Assembly: GCA_012837685.1 (NCBI GenBank)
Contig: DUQS01000059.1
Location: forward strand, 1-64,000
DNA from: Bacteroidales bacterium
GTDB lineage: Bacteria; Bacteroidota; Bacteroidia; Bacteroidales; Paludibacteraceae
Direction: 5' to 3'
Length of the DNA stretch: 64,000 nt
In this document: positions 9,577 to 17,947 of the stretch, piece after piece
Layout of the letters: every line of letters starts with the position of its first letter
Position numbering within the stretch: the stretch's first letter is position 1
Program-made: the position numbers and the translations under genes
The notes under the pieces: generated by a model
Seen by the model: the letters and a program-made list of their open reading frames with translations, nothing else
What the model was told of the DNA's origin: nothing
The model's database searches: none

Positions 9577-10644
9577 TTATTTGGTTTTTATTCTCAACAA
9601 ATCGAGACATTTCTGTTTCAATGCGGTATTTTCCATTATTCCACTGAATTTTTCCGCACCGGGACCGTATGCAAAAATAGGCACAAGAACACCCGTATGA
9701 CCTTTGGTGGTGAATTGCGCCGTAACTGTTCCGTTCGAAAAGTTACCTGTTTGTAAACTCATTCCGCCCGTTTCATGGTCGGCTGTTATAATTACCAGCG
9801 TATGTTTATCTTTTTTGGCAAATTCAATGGCTTTACCGACAGCTTTATCGAAATCAATCATTTCTCTCACCACGCCTTCGGTGTCATTGTCGTGTCCTCT
9901 GTAATCGATTTGCGAACCTTCCACCATCAGAAAAAAGCCTTTTTTGCTTTGTGATAAAACATCTATCGCTTTCTCTACAGAATTCGGCAACATATCGCCA
10001 CGCGAAGAATATCTGGGCATATCGCTTTCGGCTAACAACGCAGCAATTTTTCCTGATTTTATTGCTTGAAGTTCTTCTTGTGAATAAGCTATTTGATAAC
10101 CGCGACTTCTCAGCGAATCCGTTAAATTGACGCTGTCCGAACGGTTTTCCAAGTGTTTACGACCACCTCCTATAAACACATCAGGAGTGTAGCGGATTAA
10201 ATCTTCAGCTATCTCCTCGTACATTTTTCTGCTTGGCTGGTGAGCATAAAAAGCAGCCGGCGTAGCGTGTGTTACAACACACGTTACCACAATTCCGGTA
10301 GCTAAACCCTTTTGTTGAGCAGCGTACATTGACGAATAGACCGGCAGCGTATCGGGCGACATCCCTACCATACCGTTTTTGGTTTTTTGTCCGCACGCCA
10401 AAGCTGTTCCGCCGGCAGCCGAATCGGTAATGTAACTACTTGACGAATAGGTTTTATGAAAACCCGAATAAGGGCATTGTTCTAAATAGAGTTTATTGCC
10501 GTTAACCGTCATTCCTGCATATACTTGATTGATACCCATTCCGTCACCAATCATAAAAATAATATTGCGCACTTTCTGTTCGGCAAAAGTCGAAACAGCA
10601 ACGCAGCATAATACCGCTAAAAGAAATGTTTTTACTGTTTTCAT
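9577..10644 (-). CDS. Periplasmic alkaline phosphatase (PhoA family)
   Basis: Phosphomonoesterase with a signal peptide (about residues 1-22). The two-zinc/one-magnesium site is intact: D34 (MIGDGMG), the nucleophile pair D74-S75 (TDSAAGGTALACG), H126 (THATPAAFYAH), E242/D247/H251 (VEGSQIDYRGHDND), D289-H290 (ADHETGG) and H316. At 355 residues it is shorter than E. coli PhoA (about 470), mainly through missing crown-type insertions, so it may be more monomer-like (inference). It is last in the leftward parA-parB-DUF5683-mltD-merR run, 12 bases after merR. No phosphate-regulated (Pho-box-like) site was recognised. Confidence 0.9.
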   Translation of the reverse strand: MKTVKTFLLAVLCCVAVSTFAEQKVRNIIFMIGDGMGINQVYAGMTVNGNKLYLEQCPYSGFHKTYSSSSYITDSAAGGTALACGQKTKNGMVGMSPDTLPVYSSMYAAQQKGLATGIVVTCVVTHATPAAFYAHQPSRKMYEEIAEDLIRYTPDVFIGGGRKHLENRSDSVNLTDSLRSRGYQIAYSQEELQAIKSGKIAALLAESDMPRYSSRGDMLPNSVEKAIDVLSQSKKGFFLMVEGSQIDYRGHDNDTEGVVREMIDFDKAVGKAIEFAKKDKHTLVIITADHETGGMSLQTGNFSNGTVTAQFTTKGHTGVLVPIFAYGPGAEKFSGIMENTALKQKCLDLLRIKTK

Positions 10645-10656
10645 CGCTATAATTTT

Positions 10657-11013
10657 TTAGATATTATCCGTAATTTCCATTTGTATTGCTTCTTCTTGGT
10701 TGAGTTCTTTGCGTATGGCTATCAATTCGGCACGTATCGCTTTCAACTTTTCAGCCATTTTGAGTTTACGCTCCACTTCGTTTTTATTGGTTTTCAAACG
10801 CTGTTTAGCACCCGATAGTGTCAGTTTTTGCTCTTTTACCAAATAGCGAATAGTTTTAATGGTCTCAATGTCTTCGGCAGAATAAAAACGCGTGCCCTTA
10901 CTGTTTTTTTTAGGCGAAAGACAATCAAATTCTTTCTCCCAAAAACGCAACAACGAAGGATTTACGTCAAACATTGCCGCAACTTCGGTAATAGAATAAT
11001 AAAGTCGTCCCAT
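10657..11013 (-). CDS. MerR-family transcriptional regulator
   Basis: A 118-aa cytoplasmic regulator. The N-terminal MerR winged helix-turn-helix is clear (YYSITEVAAMFDVNPSLLRF, then WEKEF and RFYSAEDIETIKTIRYLV), and is followed by a charged coiled coil (about residues 70-110) that normally forms the dimer. There is no C-terminal effector domain and no conserved metal-binding cysteine, so it is a minimal MerR of the kind common in Bacteroidota. It is 2 bases downstream of the transglycosylase gene and 12 bases upstream of the alkaline phosphatase. Ligand and targets are unknown. Confidence 0.88.
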   Translation of the reverse strand: MGRLYYSITEVAAMFDVNPSLLRFWEKEFDCLSPKKNSKGTRFYSAEDIETIKTIRYLVKEQKLTLSGAKQRLKTNKNEVERKLKMAEKLKAIRAELIAIRKELNQEEAIQMEITDNI

Positions 11014-11015
11014 AT

Positions 11016-12302
11016 TTAACCTTTTTTGTAAATTTTCAATTTTTTACCGGCACGTATCATCGAACCGCGCAAACCGTTCCAACGTTTTATCTGCGCTACA
11101 GTTACACGGTATTTTTGCGCGATACCACCCAAAGTTTGACCCGGGGTTACTTTGTGATAAATGTAACCTCCCTGATAAACTGCTTCTTTAGGTGGTTCAA
11201 TCACTCCGGGTTGTTCCACCAAGTTTTTATTGTAAGCCAAAATGGTGTCGCGATTGCCTAAATAGGCTCCTATTTGGTTAATTGGCAAAACTAAAGGATA
11301 TTTTTTGATATTACCGGGAATTAAATCTTGGCGATATTGCGGATTTAAGAAACGCAACTCTTCAATTGAAATTTCAAGAACATCCGAAATTTGTTGCAAA
11401 TGCACCCTATCGTTCACCATCAACGTATCCGTAGCTGTGGTAATTGTTGGCTGAGCGGGACACATATTGTGCGCTTGATAATAATTCATAATGTAATTAG
11501 CCGCTATAAAAATAGGAACATAACTGCGCGTTTCAGCCGGTAAAAACGGATAAATTTCCCAATAGCTCTTTTTCCCGCCGGAATTTCTTATAGCACGCGC
11601 CACATTACCCGGACCACAATTGTAGGCAGCTATCACCAAATGCCAATCATTATAAATATTGTACAAATCTTTAAGATAGCGTGCAGCAGCATCAGTAGCT
11701 TTCAAAGGGTCGCAACGCTCATCAACAAGGCTGTTTACCTCCAAATTATAAATTTTCCCCGTGGAAACCATAAATTGCCACAAACCACCGGCACCGGCAC
11801 GAGAAATTGCGCGCGCATTCAGTGCAGATTCAATAACAGGCAAGTATTTCAGTTCCAACGGCAATTGATACTTCATCAACGTTGTTTCAAACATTGGGAA
11901 ATAATAGACTTCACCAAGTCCCAGCATATTTTCCACCATACGCGGATGACGGATATAAAAATTAATCATTTTCGACACAATGCTGTTATAAGGCATTGGT
12001 ATCACGCAAGGCAACTGCTGCAAACGTTCGATGTAAACAGAATCGGGATAAGTGATGGTTGTTGTATCTTTTGAACAATCGGACACTAATGTCTGCTCCA
12101 TATACCAATCGTGCAACATAGCATCTAATGATTCGCTGAAATCGGAAGGCACGAAAAATGCCGAATCCAAATCACTATTTATTTCTTCATCCGTGTGTTG
12201 CACAGTTCCAATGGATACAACCGAAGACAAAGGCGTTTGCGCTGTAAGCGAAATAGAAGTACAGGCAAAAAATGCGGCTACAAAATAAGAATATACTTTC
12301 AT
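11016..12302 (-). CDS. MltD-like membrane-bound lytic transglycosylase with LysM
   Basis: A 428-aa exported enzyme (signal peptide about 1-21). The GH23/SLT domain lies around residues 140-290, with catalytic glutamate E158 in VIESALNARAIS followed by AGAGGLWQFM and AYNCGPGNV. A weak LysM-like segment is near residues 295-335 (QQISDVLEISIEELRFLNP). A clear LysM is at about 380-425 (HKVTPGQTLGGIAQKYRVTV). It cleaves the MurNAc-GlcNAc bond of peptidoglycan to form 1,6-anhydro ends. The gene sits 30 bases behind DUF5683 in the parAB cluster, linking chromosome partition genes with cell wall remodelling. Confidence 0.92.
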   Translation of the reverse strand: MKVYSYFVAAFFACTSISLTAQTPLSSVVSIGTVQHTDEEINSDLDSAFFVPSDFSESLDAMLHDWYMEQTLVSDCSKDTTTITYPDSVYIERLQQLPCVIPMPYNSIVSKMINFYIRHPRMVENMLGLGEVYYFPMFETTLMKYQLPLELKYLPVIESALNARAISRAGAGGLWQFMVSTGKIYNLEVNSLVDERCDPLKATDAAARYLKDLYNIYNDWHLVIAAYNCGPGNVARAIRNSGGKKSYWEIYPFLPAETRSYVPIFIAANYIMNYYQAHNMCPAQPTITTATDTLMVNDRVHLQQISDVLEISIEELRFLNPQYRQDLIPGNIKKYPLVLPINQIGAYLGNRDTILAYNKNLVEQPGVIEPPKEAVYQGGYIYHKVTPGQTLGGIAQKYRVTVAQIKRWNGLRGSMIRAGKKLKIYKKG

Positions 12303-12332
12303 TTAGGTAATAAATTTCTTTCTATCAATAAT

Positions 12333-13022
12333 TTAAAATTTCAATTGAAGTTGCATACCCACCGAAGTTGTGAACTGCTCATTGGGTTCAATCACAGCAG
12401 GCGCAACCTGTATCCACAAATCGGGACTAATGTCAAAATCAGCCAACTGCGCATCGACAAACGCATCGACTACGGTAAGTGCAAAAAATGCCACCGCCCC
12501 AATGATGCTCAAATCCCTATTACGGCGATAGAAACTCTGTTTCTGTTTCAAAATATCTTTTGCCCATTGTGAATTGGGGTCAGTACCATAAGGCAGCAAC
12601 TTTTCGTAACTTTTTGAATTCGGATTGGTGTCCATAATGTCCCTGTAAGCCATGGAATAATCTTTATAATATTTGCCGTTCCACGTAATGGCGTAGGTCA
12701 ATCCGGCAATGCCGCCATACACAATCGGCAATTTCCAATAGCGTCTGTTATAGATTTGCCCTAAACCCGGAAAAAGCAGTGCATACCATACACTTTTTTG
12801 AGGATTTGGTTTAAAAATCGGACGAGCAGACTCCGCTTTTTGTTGCGCCGACGTCATCGCTTTTACCGTATCGGGCGGCACCGTGTAAAAAGCCGAATCC
12901 GGCACAATTATCATCAAAGTATCCGATTCCGCATTTATCCGCAATTCATCTGTTTGTTCCACACCGTGGCAAACAGTAGCGCAACAAACAATTGCAAATA
13001 AGATGACGGGGATTCTTTTCAC
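12333..13022 (-). CDS. DUF5683 family membrane protein
   Basis: A 229-aa protein with a signal peptide (about 1-20) and a core KSVWYALLFPGLGQIYNRRY motif, typical of DUF5683 and reminiscent of TM2-type domains. Hydrophobic segments around residues 82-110 and 170-190 flank it. Translation appears to start at GTG (13020-13022), because this codon opens the signal peptide MKRIPVILF and no ATG is suitably placed. It sits 2 bases after parB. DUF5683 genes recur between parB and a LysM transglycosylase in Bacteroidales (general knowledge), but its function is unknown. Confidence 0.8.
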   Translation of the reverse strand: MKRIPVILFAIVCCATVCHGVEQTDELRINAESDTLMIIVPDSAFYTVPPDTVKAMTSAQQKAESARPIFKPNPQKSVWYALLFPGLGQIYNRRYWKLPIVYGGIAGLTYAITWNGKYYKDYSMAYRDIMDTNPNSKSYEKLLPYGTDPNSQWAKDILKQKQSFYRRNRDLSIIGAVAFFALTVVDAFVDAQLADFDISPDLWIQVAPAVIEPNEQFTTSVGMQLQLKF

Positions 13023-13024
13023 GT

Positions 13025-13885
13025 TTATTTTTTTGTATCAAACAATGCTACAATGCGCTGCAAATCAGCATCCGATTTCAAATGAACGGTCAATTTGCCT
13101 GTTCCGCTATTTGAGTAAGCTAAATCCACTTTCAACGCCAACTGTTGGCTGATGCGTTCTTTTGCTTCACGCTGCGATGCAGTAAGTTCACTTTTCTGCC
13201 GTTTGTTTTTAGGCGATTTTTTCATATAAGCGTGTACCGTCTCTTCCGTTTTTCTTACGGAATAATCGCCTTTAATCACCTCTTCATACAATTTAATCTG
13301 CACAGTCGGGTCGTCCAATCCAGCCAAAGCGCGGGCGTGTCCCATATCTATTTTTTTGTCTTTAAGACCAACCTGAATTTCAGCGGGCAATTTGAGCAAC
13401 CGCAGATAATTGGCAATGGTTGCGCGCTTTTTTCCCACACGCTCACTGAGTAATTCTTGCGTTAATTGATAGTCGGTCATCAACTTGTTGTAAGTCAAAG
13501 CTATTTCTATAGCATTCAAATCTTCGCGCTGTATGTTTTCGATAAGTGCCATTTCCATCACTTGGTCGTCTGCCGCCGTTTTTATGTAAGCCGGAATTTT
13601 TTTCAGCCCTATCATTTTGGCAGCACGGTAACGGCGTTCACCCGCAATGATTTCATAATTATTTTTGTCAATTTCGCGCAACGTGATTGGTGAAATGATA
13701 CCTATTTCACGAATAGATGTAGCCAATTCTTCCAACGCTTCCGCATCGAAATGCGTGCGTGGCTGATTGGGATTGGCATGTATCGCTTCGATAGCAATTT
13801 CGTTGATGGACGAACTACCGCTCGTAGTTACTTCCGTGTCGATGAGTAGCGCACTTAATCCGCGACCTAACGCTTGTTTTTTCAT
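13025..13885 (-). CDS. parB: ParB/Spo0J chromosome partitioning protein
   Basis: A 286-aa DNA-binding CTP hydrolase that loads on parS and spreads to organise the origin region. The N-terminal clamp domain has the GERRYRAAK box (residues 82-90) and the ENIQREDLNAIE segment. A helix-turn-helix follows (about 136-161, TQELLSERVGKKRATIANYL). The C-terminal ~60 residues are basic then dimerising, ending LKSDADLQRIVALFDTKK. The start overlaps the parA stop by 4 bases (ATGA), so the two are translationally coupled. A candidate half parS lies near 15825, upstream of the cluster. Confidence 0.95.
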   Translation of the reverse strand: MKKQALGRGLSALLIDTEVTTSGSSSINEIAIEAIHANPNQPRTHFDAEALEELATSIREIGIISPITLREIDKNNYEIIAGERRYRAAKMIGLKKIPAYIKTAADDQVMEMALIENIQREDLNAIEIALTYNKLMTDYQLTQELLSERVGKKRATIANYLRLLKLPAEIQVGLKDKKIDMGHARALAGLDDPTVQIKLYEEVIKGDYSVRKTEETVHAYMKKSPKNKRQKSELTASQREAKERISQQLALKVDLAYSNSGTGKLTVHLKSDADLQRIVALFDTKK

Positions 13886-14658
13886 TGTTTATTCAAATTT
13901 GTCCGTTCTATCAATTCTTTCGCCAAACTTAAATGATTTTCGGCGCCTCTGGAATCTTTATCGTAAATCAGCACCGGCTGACCGTAGCTACTGGCTTCAC
14001 TCAATCGTACATTACGCTGAATAACTGTATTGAACACCATATTTCCAAAATGTTTTTTCACTTCATTAGCTACTTGATTGGCGTAACGCAAACGCGTGTC
14101 GAGCATCGTCAGCACAAATCCTTCAATGTAAAGAGTCGGATTTAGTTTGCTCTTTATGATTTTAATTGTGTTCAATAATTTGCTAATTCCTTCCAATGCA
14201 AAATATTCGCTTTGCACAGGAATAATAACCGAATCGGCAGCCGTCAGAGCATTCACGGTTATTAATCCCAATGACGGCGAGCAATCTATAAGGATAAAAT
14301 CGTAATGTTCTTTCATGGGAGCCAATAGGTTAGACATTACCTTTTCACGGTTTTCCAAATTCAACATTTCTATTTCAGCTCCTACCAAATCGATATGTGA
14401 TGGCATCACGTACAAATTTTTTATTGATGTTTCCAAAATGGCATCTTTTGCCGCCACATTGTCAATCAAGCATTCGTAAATAGTTTTGCTCATATTCTTT
14501 ACATCAATTCCCAATCCCGATGAAGCGTTAGCCTGTGGGTCGGCATCAACTAAAAGAACTTTTTTCCCGAAATGTGCAAGAGATGCTGCCAAATTTATAC
14601 TGGTCGTGGTTTTTCCCACACCGCCTTTTTGATTGGCAATCGCAATTATTTTACCCAT
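13882..14658 (-). CDS. parA: ParA/Soj chromosome partitioning ATPase
   Basis: A 258-aa Walker-type ATPase. The deviant Walker A box is KGGVGKTT (residues 10-17, signature lysine present). The Walker A' region is VLLVDADPQANASSGLG and Walker B is FILIDCSPSLG. It forms ATP-dependent dimers on nucleoid DNA and moves ParB-parS complexes. Length and order parA-parB are those of chromosomal partition systems, not plasmid ones (no centromere repeats or replication gene nearby). It is 12 bases downstream of a glycosyltransferase family 9 gene in the same direction. Confidence 0.96.
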   Translation of the reverse strand: MGKIIAIANQKGGVGKTTTSINLAASLAHFGKKVLLVDADPQANASSGLGIDVKNMSKTIYECLIDNVAAKDAILETSIKNLYVMPSHIDLVGAEIEMLNLENREKVMSNLLAPMKEHYDFILIDCSPSLGLITVNALTAADSVIIPVQSEYFALEGISKLLNTIKIIKSKLNPTLYIEGFVLTMLDTRLRYANQVANEVKKHFGNMVFNTVIQRNVRLSEASSYGQPVLIYDKDSRGAENHLSLAKELIERTNLNKQ

Positions 14659-14670
14659 AGAATATAGTTT

Positions 14671-15705
14671 TTAATGGTTCTCTTTTAATACATTGTTCAC
14701 TTTTTCGATGATTTTCGCCGATGGAATGGACTCTAAACAGCGATAATCAGAATAACGGCAACGTTTGTTGCTATGTTCCGTGCAAGGACGGCACGAAAAA
14801 CTCACACCCACACAATTGTCGTAAGACTGCTTCCAACCCAAAAAACCCGCATAAGGGTGCGTTTCTCCCCAAATGGACACCACGGGGGTACGAGTTAACG
14901 CTGCCAAATGCATATTTGCCGAATCCATACTTATCATCACATCCAATTGACTCATAAGTGCCAATTCTTCATCTAATTTTAAGGCAGTTTTAACAGCATA
15001 AACGTTATTAAACACTGTTTCCCAATCACTTAACATTTCGTTTTCCATTTCGCCTGCACCAAACAGAAACAGTTTAGTATTCGGCTGTTCATCGAAATAG
15101 CGGATGACATTTTTTGCCTTTCTAAAAGGTAATGTTTTGCCTTTGGCTCTGGAAAACGGTGCAAAACCAATCCATTTTCCACTTTTTTTGCCGTATAATT
15201 CAATGATTTTTGCTTGTTGCTCCTTCGTTGCCGGCGGTAATGACACGAACAAATCGTCAGTTCTCAAACCCGCTTTAGCAAATGTTTCAGCGTATTTTTC
15301 AAAAATAGTGGTCAACTGACGGTAATGAATAGCACCCTTTTTCAACAAATGACGAGTTGCTTTGCGGTGTTTATTGATGGTGAAAGCCTGTTTTACGCCC
15401 GAAAATTTGAACAACCAAAACAAAATTTGCGTTCTGAGATTGCCCTGAAGGTCGAATACAACATCAAATTTTTCAGCTTTCAATCGACGAAACAATTTAA
15501 AAATACCTTTAAGTCCCTTATGTTCGCCACGAATGTCGGCTCCGACAAATGTTACACTATTGAAATGGGTGAAAAGCGGCGACAGAAAGTTGCGGCTAAG
15601 CACCCAAAACTCGTCCTGTGGATAATTTCTATCCAAGGAATCAAGCAGTGGAACAATCGAAGCCACTTTGCTAATATTTGAAAAACAGATGATTAGAACT
15701 TTCAT
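14671..15705 (-). CDS. Glycosyltransferase family 9 (heptosyltransferase-like)
   Basis: A 344-aa GT-B enzyme resembling ADP-heptose:LPS heptosyltransferases, expected to add a sugar to the lipopolysaccharide core at the cytoplasmic face. The N-terminal half begins MKVLIICFSNISKVASIVPL. The C-terminal donor site includes MISMDSANMHLAALTRTPVVSIWGETHP and then a cysteine-rich tail (SCRPCTEHSNKRC). The ATG at 15705 is chosen because the protein then starts directly with the first beta strand; an in-frame TTG exists four codons upstream. It heads the leftward run into parA. The exact sugar donor cannot be told from sequence. Confidence 0.88.
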   Translation of the reverse strand: MKVLIICFSNISKVASIVPLLDSLDRNYPQDEFWVLSRNFLSPLFTHFNSVTFVGADIRGEHKGLKGIFKLFRRLKAEKFDVVFDLQGNLRTQILFWLFKFSGVKQAFTINKHRKATRHLLKKGAIHYRQLTTIFEKYAETFAKAGLRTDDLFVSLPPATKEQQAKIIELYGKKSGKWIGFAPFSRAKGKTLPFRKAKNVIRYFDEQPNTKLFLFGAGEMENEMLSDWETVFNNVYAVKTALKLDEELALMSQLDVMISMDSANMHLAALTRTPVVSIWGETHPYAGFLGWKQSYDNCVGVSFSCRPCTEHSNKRCRYSDYRCLESIPSAKIIEKVNNVLKENH

Positions 15706-15824
15706 GTCACTTCCCAATTTATCTACAATTCAATAAAAATCAATTTATTCAGTCGGTTTTATACTTCAATTTTTAAAAAATCTTTTCGTGTTTTAAATTG
15801 ACAAAAATAATCATTTTTTTTGAA

Positions 15825-15841
15825 TGTTCCACGTTTAAACG
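15825..15841. promoter_or_regulatory. parS-like half site with palindrome
   Basis: TGTTCCACGT (15825-15834) equals the left ten bases of the parS-type palindrome TGTTCCACGTGGAACA; the right half differs at four of six positions. It overlaps the perfect palindrome CGTTTAAACG (15832-15841). Its place about 1.2 kb upstream of parA is suggestive, but a half match alone is weak evidence. Confidence 0.3.
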
Positions 15842-16032
15842 CTTAAAACATCGAAAATATTATCATTTTTTGTTGTAAAAAAAGTGGTTCAACTTCAAAA
15901 GCAGAAACATACTTTATCATAATCAACAACATATTTATAATTAAATTCTTCAAAAACAATACATTTCATCGGTTATTTTGCATTGCAGCAATTATGTTTT
16001 ATAGGCAAAATCTGTACACAAAATGTAACTAT

Positions 16033-16063
16033 TTTGATAATTCGCTTTTTATTCCTACTTTTG
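16033..16063 (+). promoter_or_regulatory. Promoter of fabG
   Basis: A full Bacteroidota promoter: TTTG (16033-16036), 19-base spacer, TACTTTTG (16056-16063). The start codon follows 46 bases after the -7 element. Confidence 0.8.
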
Positions 16064-16109
16064 TGCACCAAAATTATACACCAAAATAATATTTTTAATT
16101 TAATTAATT

Positions 16110-16856
16110 ATGAAATTATTAGAAGGAAAAGTAGCCCTTATTACGGGTGGAGCCAGAGGCATCGGCAAAGCGATTGCCCTAAAATTTGCCTCTGAAGGCG
16201 CAGATATTGCCTATACGGACTTGGCAGACAATGACACTACAAAAGCTACAACAAAAGCCATCGCTGACCTTGGAGTAAAAGTAAAAATGTACGTTTCCAA
16301 CGCCTCTAACTTCGACGAAACACATAAGGTTGTGGAAGATATACACAAAGATTTCGGACGTATCGACATTTTAGTGAACAATGCCGGCATTACTCGCGAC
16401 GGACTTATGCTACGCATGAGCGAACAGCAATGGGATATCGTCATTGACGTCAATCTCAAATCAGCATTCAATTTCATCCACGCTGTATCGCCCATTATGA
16501 TGCGCCAACGCTCCGGCTCAATCATCAATATGAGTTCGGTAGTAGGCGTAGGCGGTAACGCCGGACAAACCAACTATGCAGCTTCCAAAGCCGGTTTAAT
16601 AGCCTTAGCAAAATCGGTAGGAAAAGAATTGGGGTCACGTGGCGTACGCGCCAACTGCATTGCACCCGGATTTATCATCACGGACATGACAGGAGTACTA
16701 CCCGAAGATGTGCGCCAACAATGGGAAAAACAAATTCCTCTGCGCCGCGGCGGAACACCCGAAGATGTTGCCAATGTAGCTACATTCCTCGCCTCCGATT
16801 TGTCGAGCTATGTTAGCGGACAAGTAATAAACTGCTGTGGCGGAATGACCATGTAA
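16110..16856 (+). CDS. fabG: 3-oxoacyl-[acyl-carrier-protein] reductase
   Basis: Short-chain dehydrogenase (248 aa) that reduces 3-oxoacyl-ACP with NADPH in each fatty acid elongation cycle. It shows the cofactor motif TGGARGIG (12-19), the structural NNAG (90-93), and the catalytic triad of a Ser at 142/143, Y156 and K160 (TNYAASKAG). The C-terminal VSGQVINCCGGMTM is a close variant of the FabG ending. It is monocistronic, with its own promoter and terminator. FabG is the best call, but related dehydrogenases share these motifs. Confidence 0.9.
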   Translation: MKLLEGKVALITGGARGIGKAIALKFASEGADIAYTDLADNDTTKATTKAIADLGVKVKMYVSNASNFDETHKVVEDIHKDFGRIDILVNNAGITRDGLMLRMSEQQWDIVIDVNLKSAFNFIHAVSPIMMRQRSGSIINMSSVVGVGGNAGQTNYAASKAGLIALAKSVGKELGSRGVRANCIAPGFIITDMTGVLPEDVRQQWEKQIPLRRGGTPEDVANVATFLASDLSSYVSGQVINCCGGMTM

Positions 16857-16889
16857 GAAAAACTTGACAATTTACAAGTTAAAAATCCA

Positions 16890-16921
16890 CCTATTACCAA
16901 TTGAATTCAATTGGTAATAGG
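16890..16921 (+). terminator. Terminator of fabG
   Basis: A perfect 32-base palindrome (16-bp arms, centre GAATTC) beginning CCTATTACC and followed by GTTTTGTTGT. The T run is short and interrupted. It lies 33 bases after the fabG stop. Confidence 0.7.
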
Positions 16922-16975
16922 TTTTGTTGTGCCAATAAATACGGTCTTGTTTTATTAAATAACTAATTTCATAAA

Positions 16976-17947
16976 ATGCTTGCAAAACAAGTTAAAAAAT
17001 TAATGAATGAATGTGGCGAAAAGAGAGAACCGTTTCTTTTTGCTGTAGATTTTGATTTACAGGAAGGTGTTTTCATCAAAAATCCGCTTGAACAAAATGA
17101 CATACTATTTACAACCCCGCTTGGAAGTAATAAGCCCAAAGCAGAAAAAACGGTTGTTGTCAATAAAACACTCCATTCATTTCCTATTTCTTTTGAAGAG
17201 TATAAAATGCGATTTGATACGGTAATGAAAGGATTAACGTCCGGACAATCACATTTAATCAACCTGACTGTTAAAACACCGATAGAAATTTCGGTTGGGC
17301 TTCGAGATATTTTCATGTCAAGCAACTCTCCTTATACTTTGTTAGTTCCTGATAAATTTGTTTGTTTTTCGCCGGAAAGATTTGTAAAAATTTCTGACCA
17401 AATAATTTCTACCAACCCGATGAAAGGAACTATTAACGCAGATATTCCTGATGCAGAACAAAAAATATTGGAAAATGAAAAAGAGATTGCCGAACATGCC
17501 TCCATTGTAAAGTTATTAAGCAGTGAATTAAGCCTAGTAGCAAATGAAGTAGAGGTGAAACGATACCGATATATTGATAGAGTAAAAACAATTAACGGTG
17601 ATATTCTGCAAGTTAGTTCGGAAATTTCAGGAAAATTACCTGTAAATTATCATTCAAATTTAGGCGATATTATTTTCAATCTGCTTCCGGCAGGCTCTGT
17701 TTCGGGCGCTCCCAAAAAATCGACACTGGAGTTAATAAAAATCTCGGAGCCTCATAATCGTGGATTTTACGCCGGAGTTTTTGGTTATTTTGATGGAAAT
17801 GAATTGGATAGCGGGGTGTTAATTCGTTTTATAACCAATGAAAACGGCAAGTCTTATTTTTACAGTGGCGGAGGTATTACAAGTAAAAGTAATGCAGAAA
17901 GTGAATACAACGAAGTATTAGAAAAAATATATTTACCTTTTGAATGA
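16976..17947 (+). CDS. pabB: Aminodeoxychorismate synthase component I
   Basis: Converts chorismate to 4-amino-4-deoxychorismate for folate synthesis, using ammonia from a PabA/TrpG-type glutaminase. The 323-aa protein is the catalytic chorismate-binding domain with a short N-terminal part. It has STNPMKGTI (about 145-153; the lysine K150 is characteristic of PabB/TrpE enzymes), GDILQVSSE and LPAGSVSGAPKKSTLELI. No glutaminase gene is adjacent, so the subunit is probably shared with TrpG or encoded elsewhere. The stop overlaps the start of the pabC-like gene by 4 bases. Confidence 0.9.
   Translation: MLAKQVKKLMNECGEKREPFLFAVDFDLQEGVFIKNPLEQNDILFTTPLGSNKPKAEKTVVVNKTLHSFPISFEEYKMRFDTVMKGLTSGQSHLINLTVKTPIEISVGLRDIFMSSNSPYTLLVPDKFVCFSPERFVKISDQIISTNPMKGTINADIPDAEQKILENEKEIAEHASIVKLLSSELSLVANEVEVKRYRYIDRVKTINGDILQVSSEISGKLPVNYHSNLGDIIFNLLPAGSVSGAPKKSTLELIKISEPHNRGFYAGVFGYFDGNELDSGVLIRFITNENGKSYFYSGGGITSKSNAESEYNEVLEKIYLPFE

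Larger units (their letters stand above)
15706..16109. other. Divergent intergenic region, 404 bases
   Basis: AT-rich region between two divergent genes. It holds the fabG promoter (16033-16063), a possible -7 element TATTTTTG for the leftward gene (15802-15809, minus strand), and a TGTTCCACGT half-parS with an adjoining CGTTTAAACG palindrome (15825-15841). No convincing coding sequence or RNA was seen in the rest. Confidence 0.6.

Noticed and set aside
16635-16642. TCACGTGG inside fabG as a parS site
   Set aside because: Only the central bases fit the parS consensus; both outer parts differ, and it lies in a conserved coding stretch.
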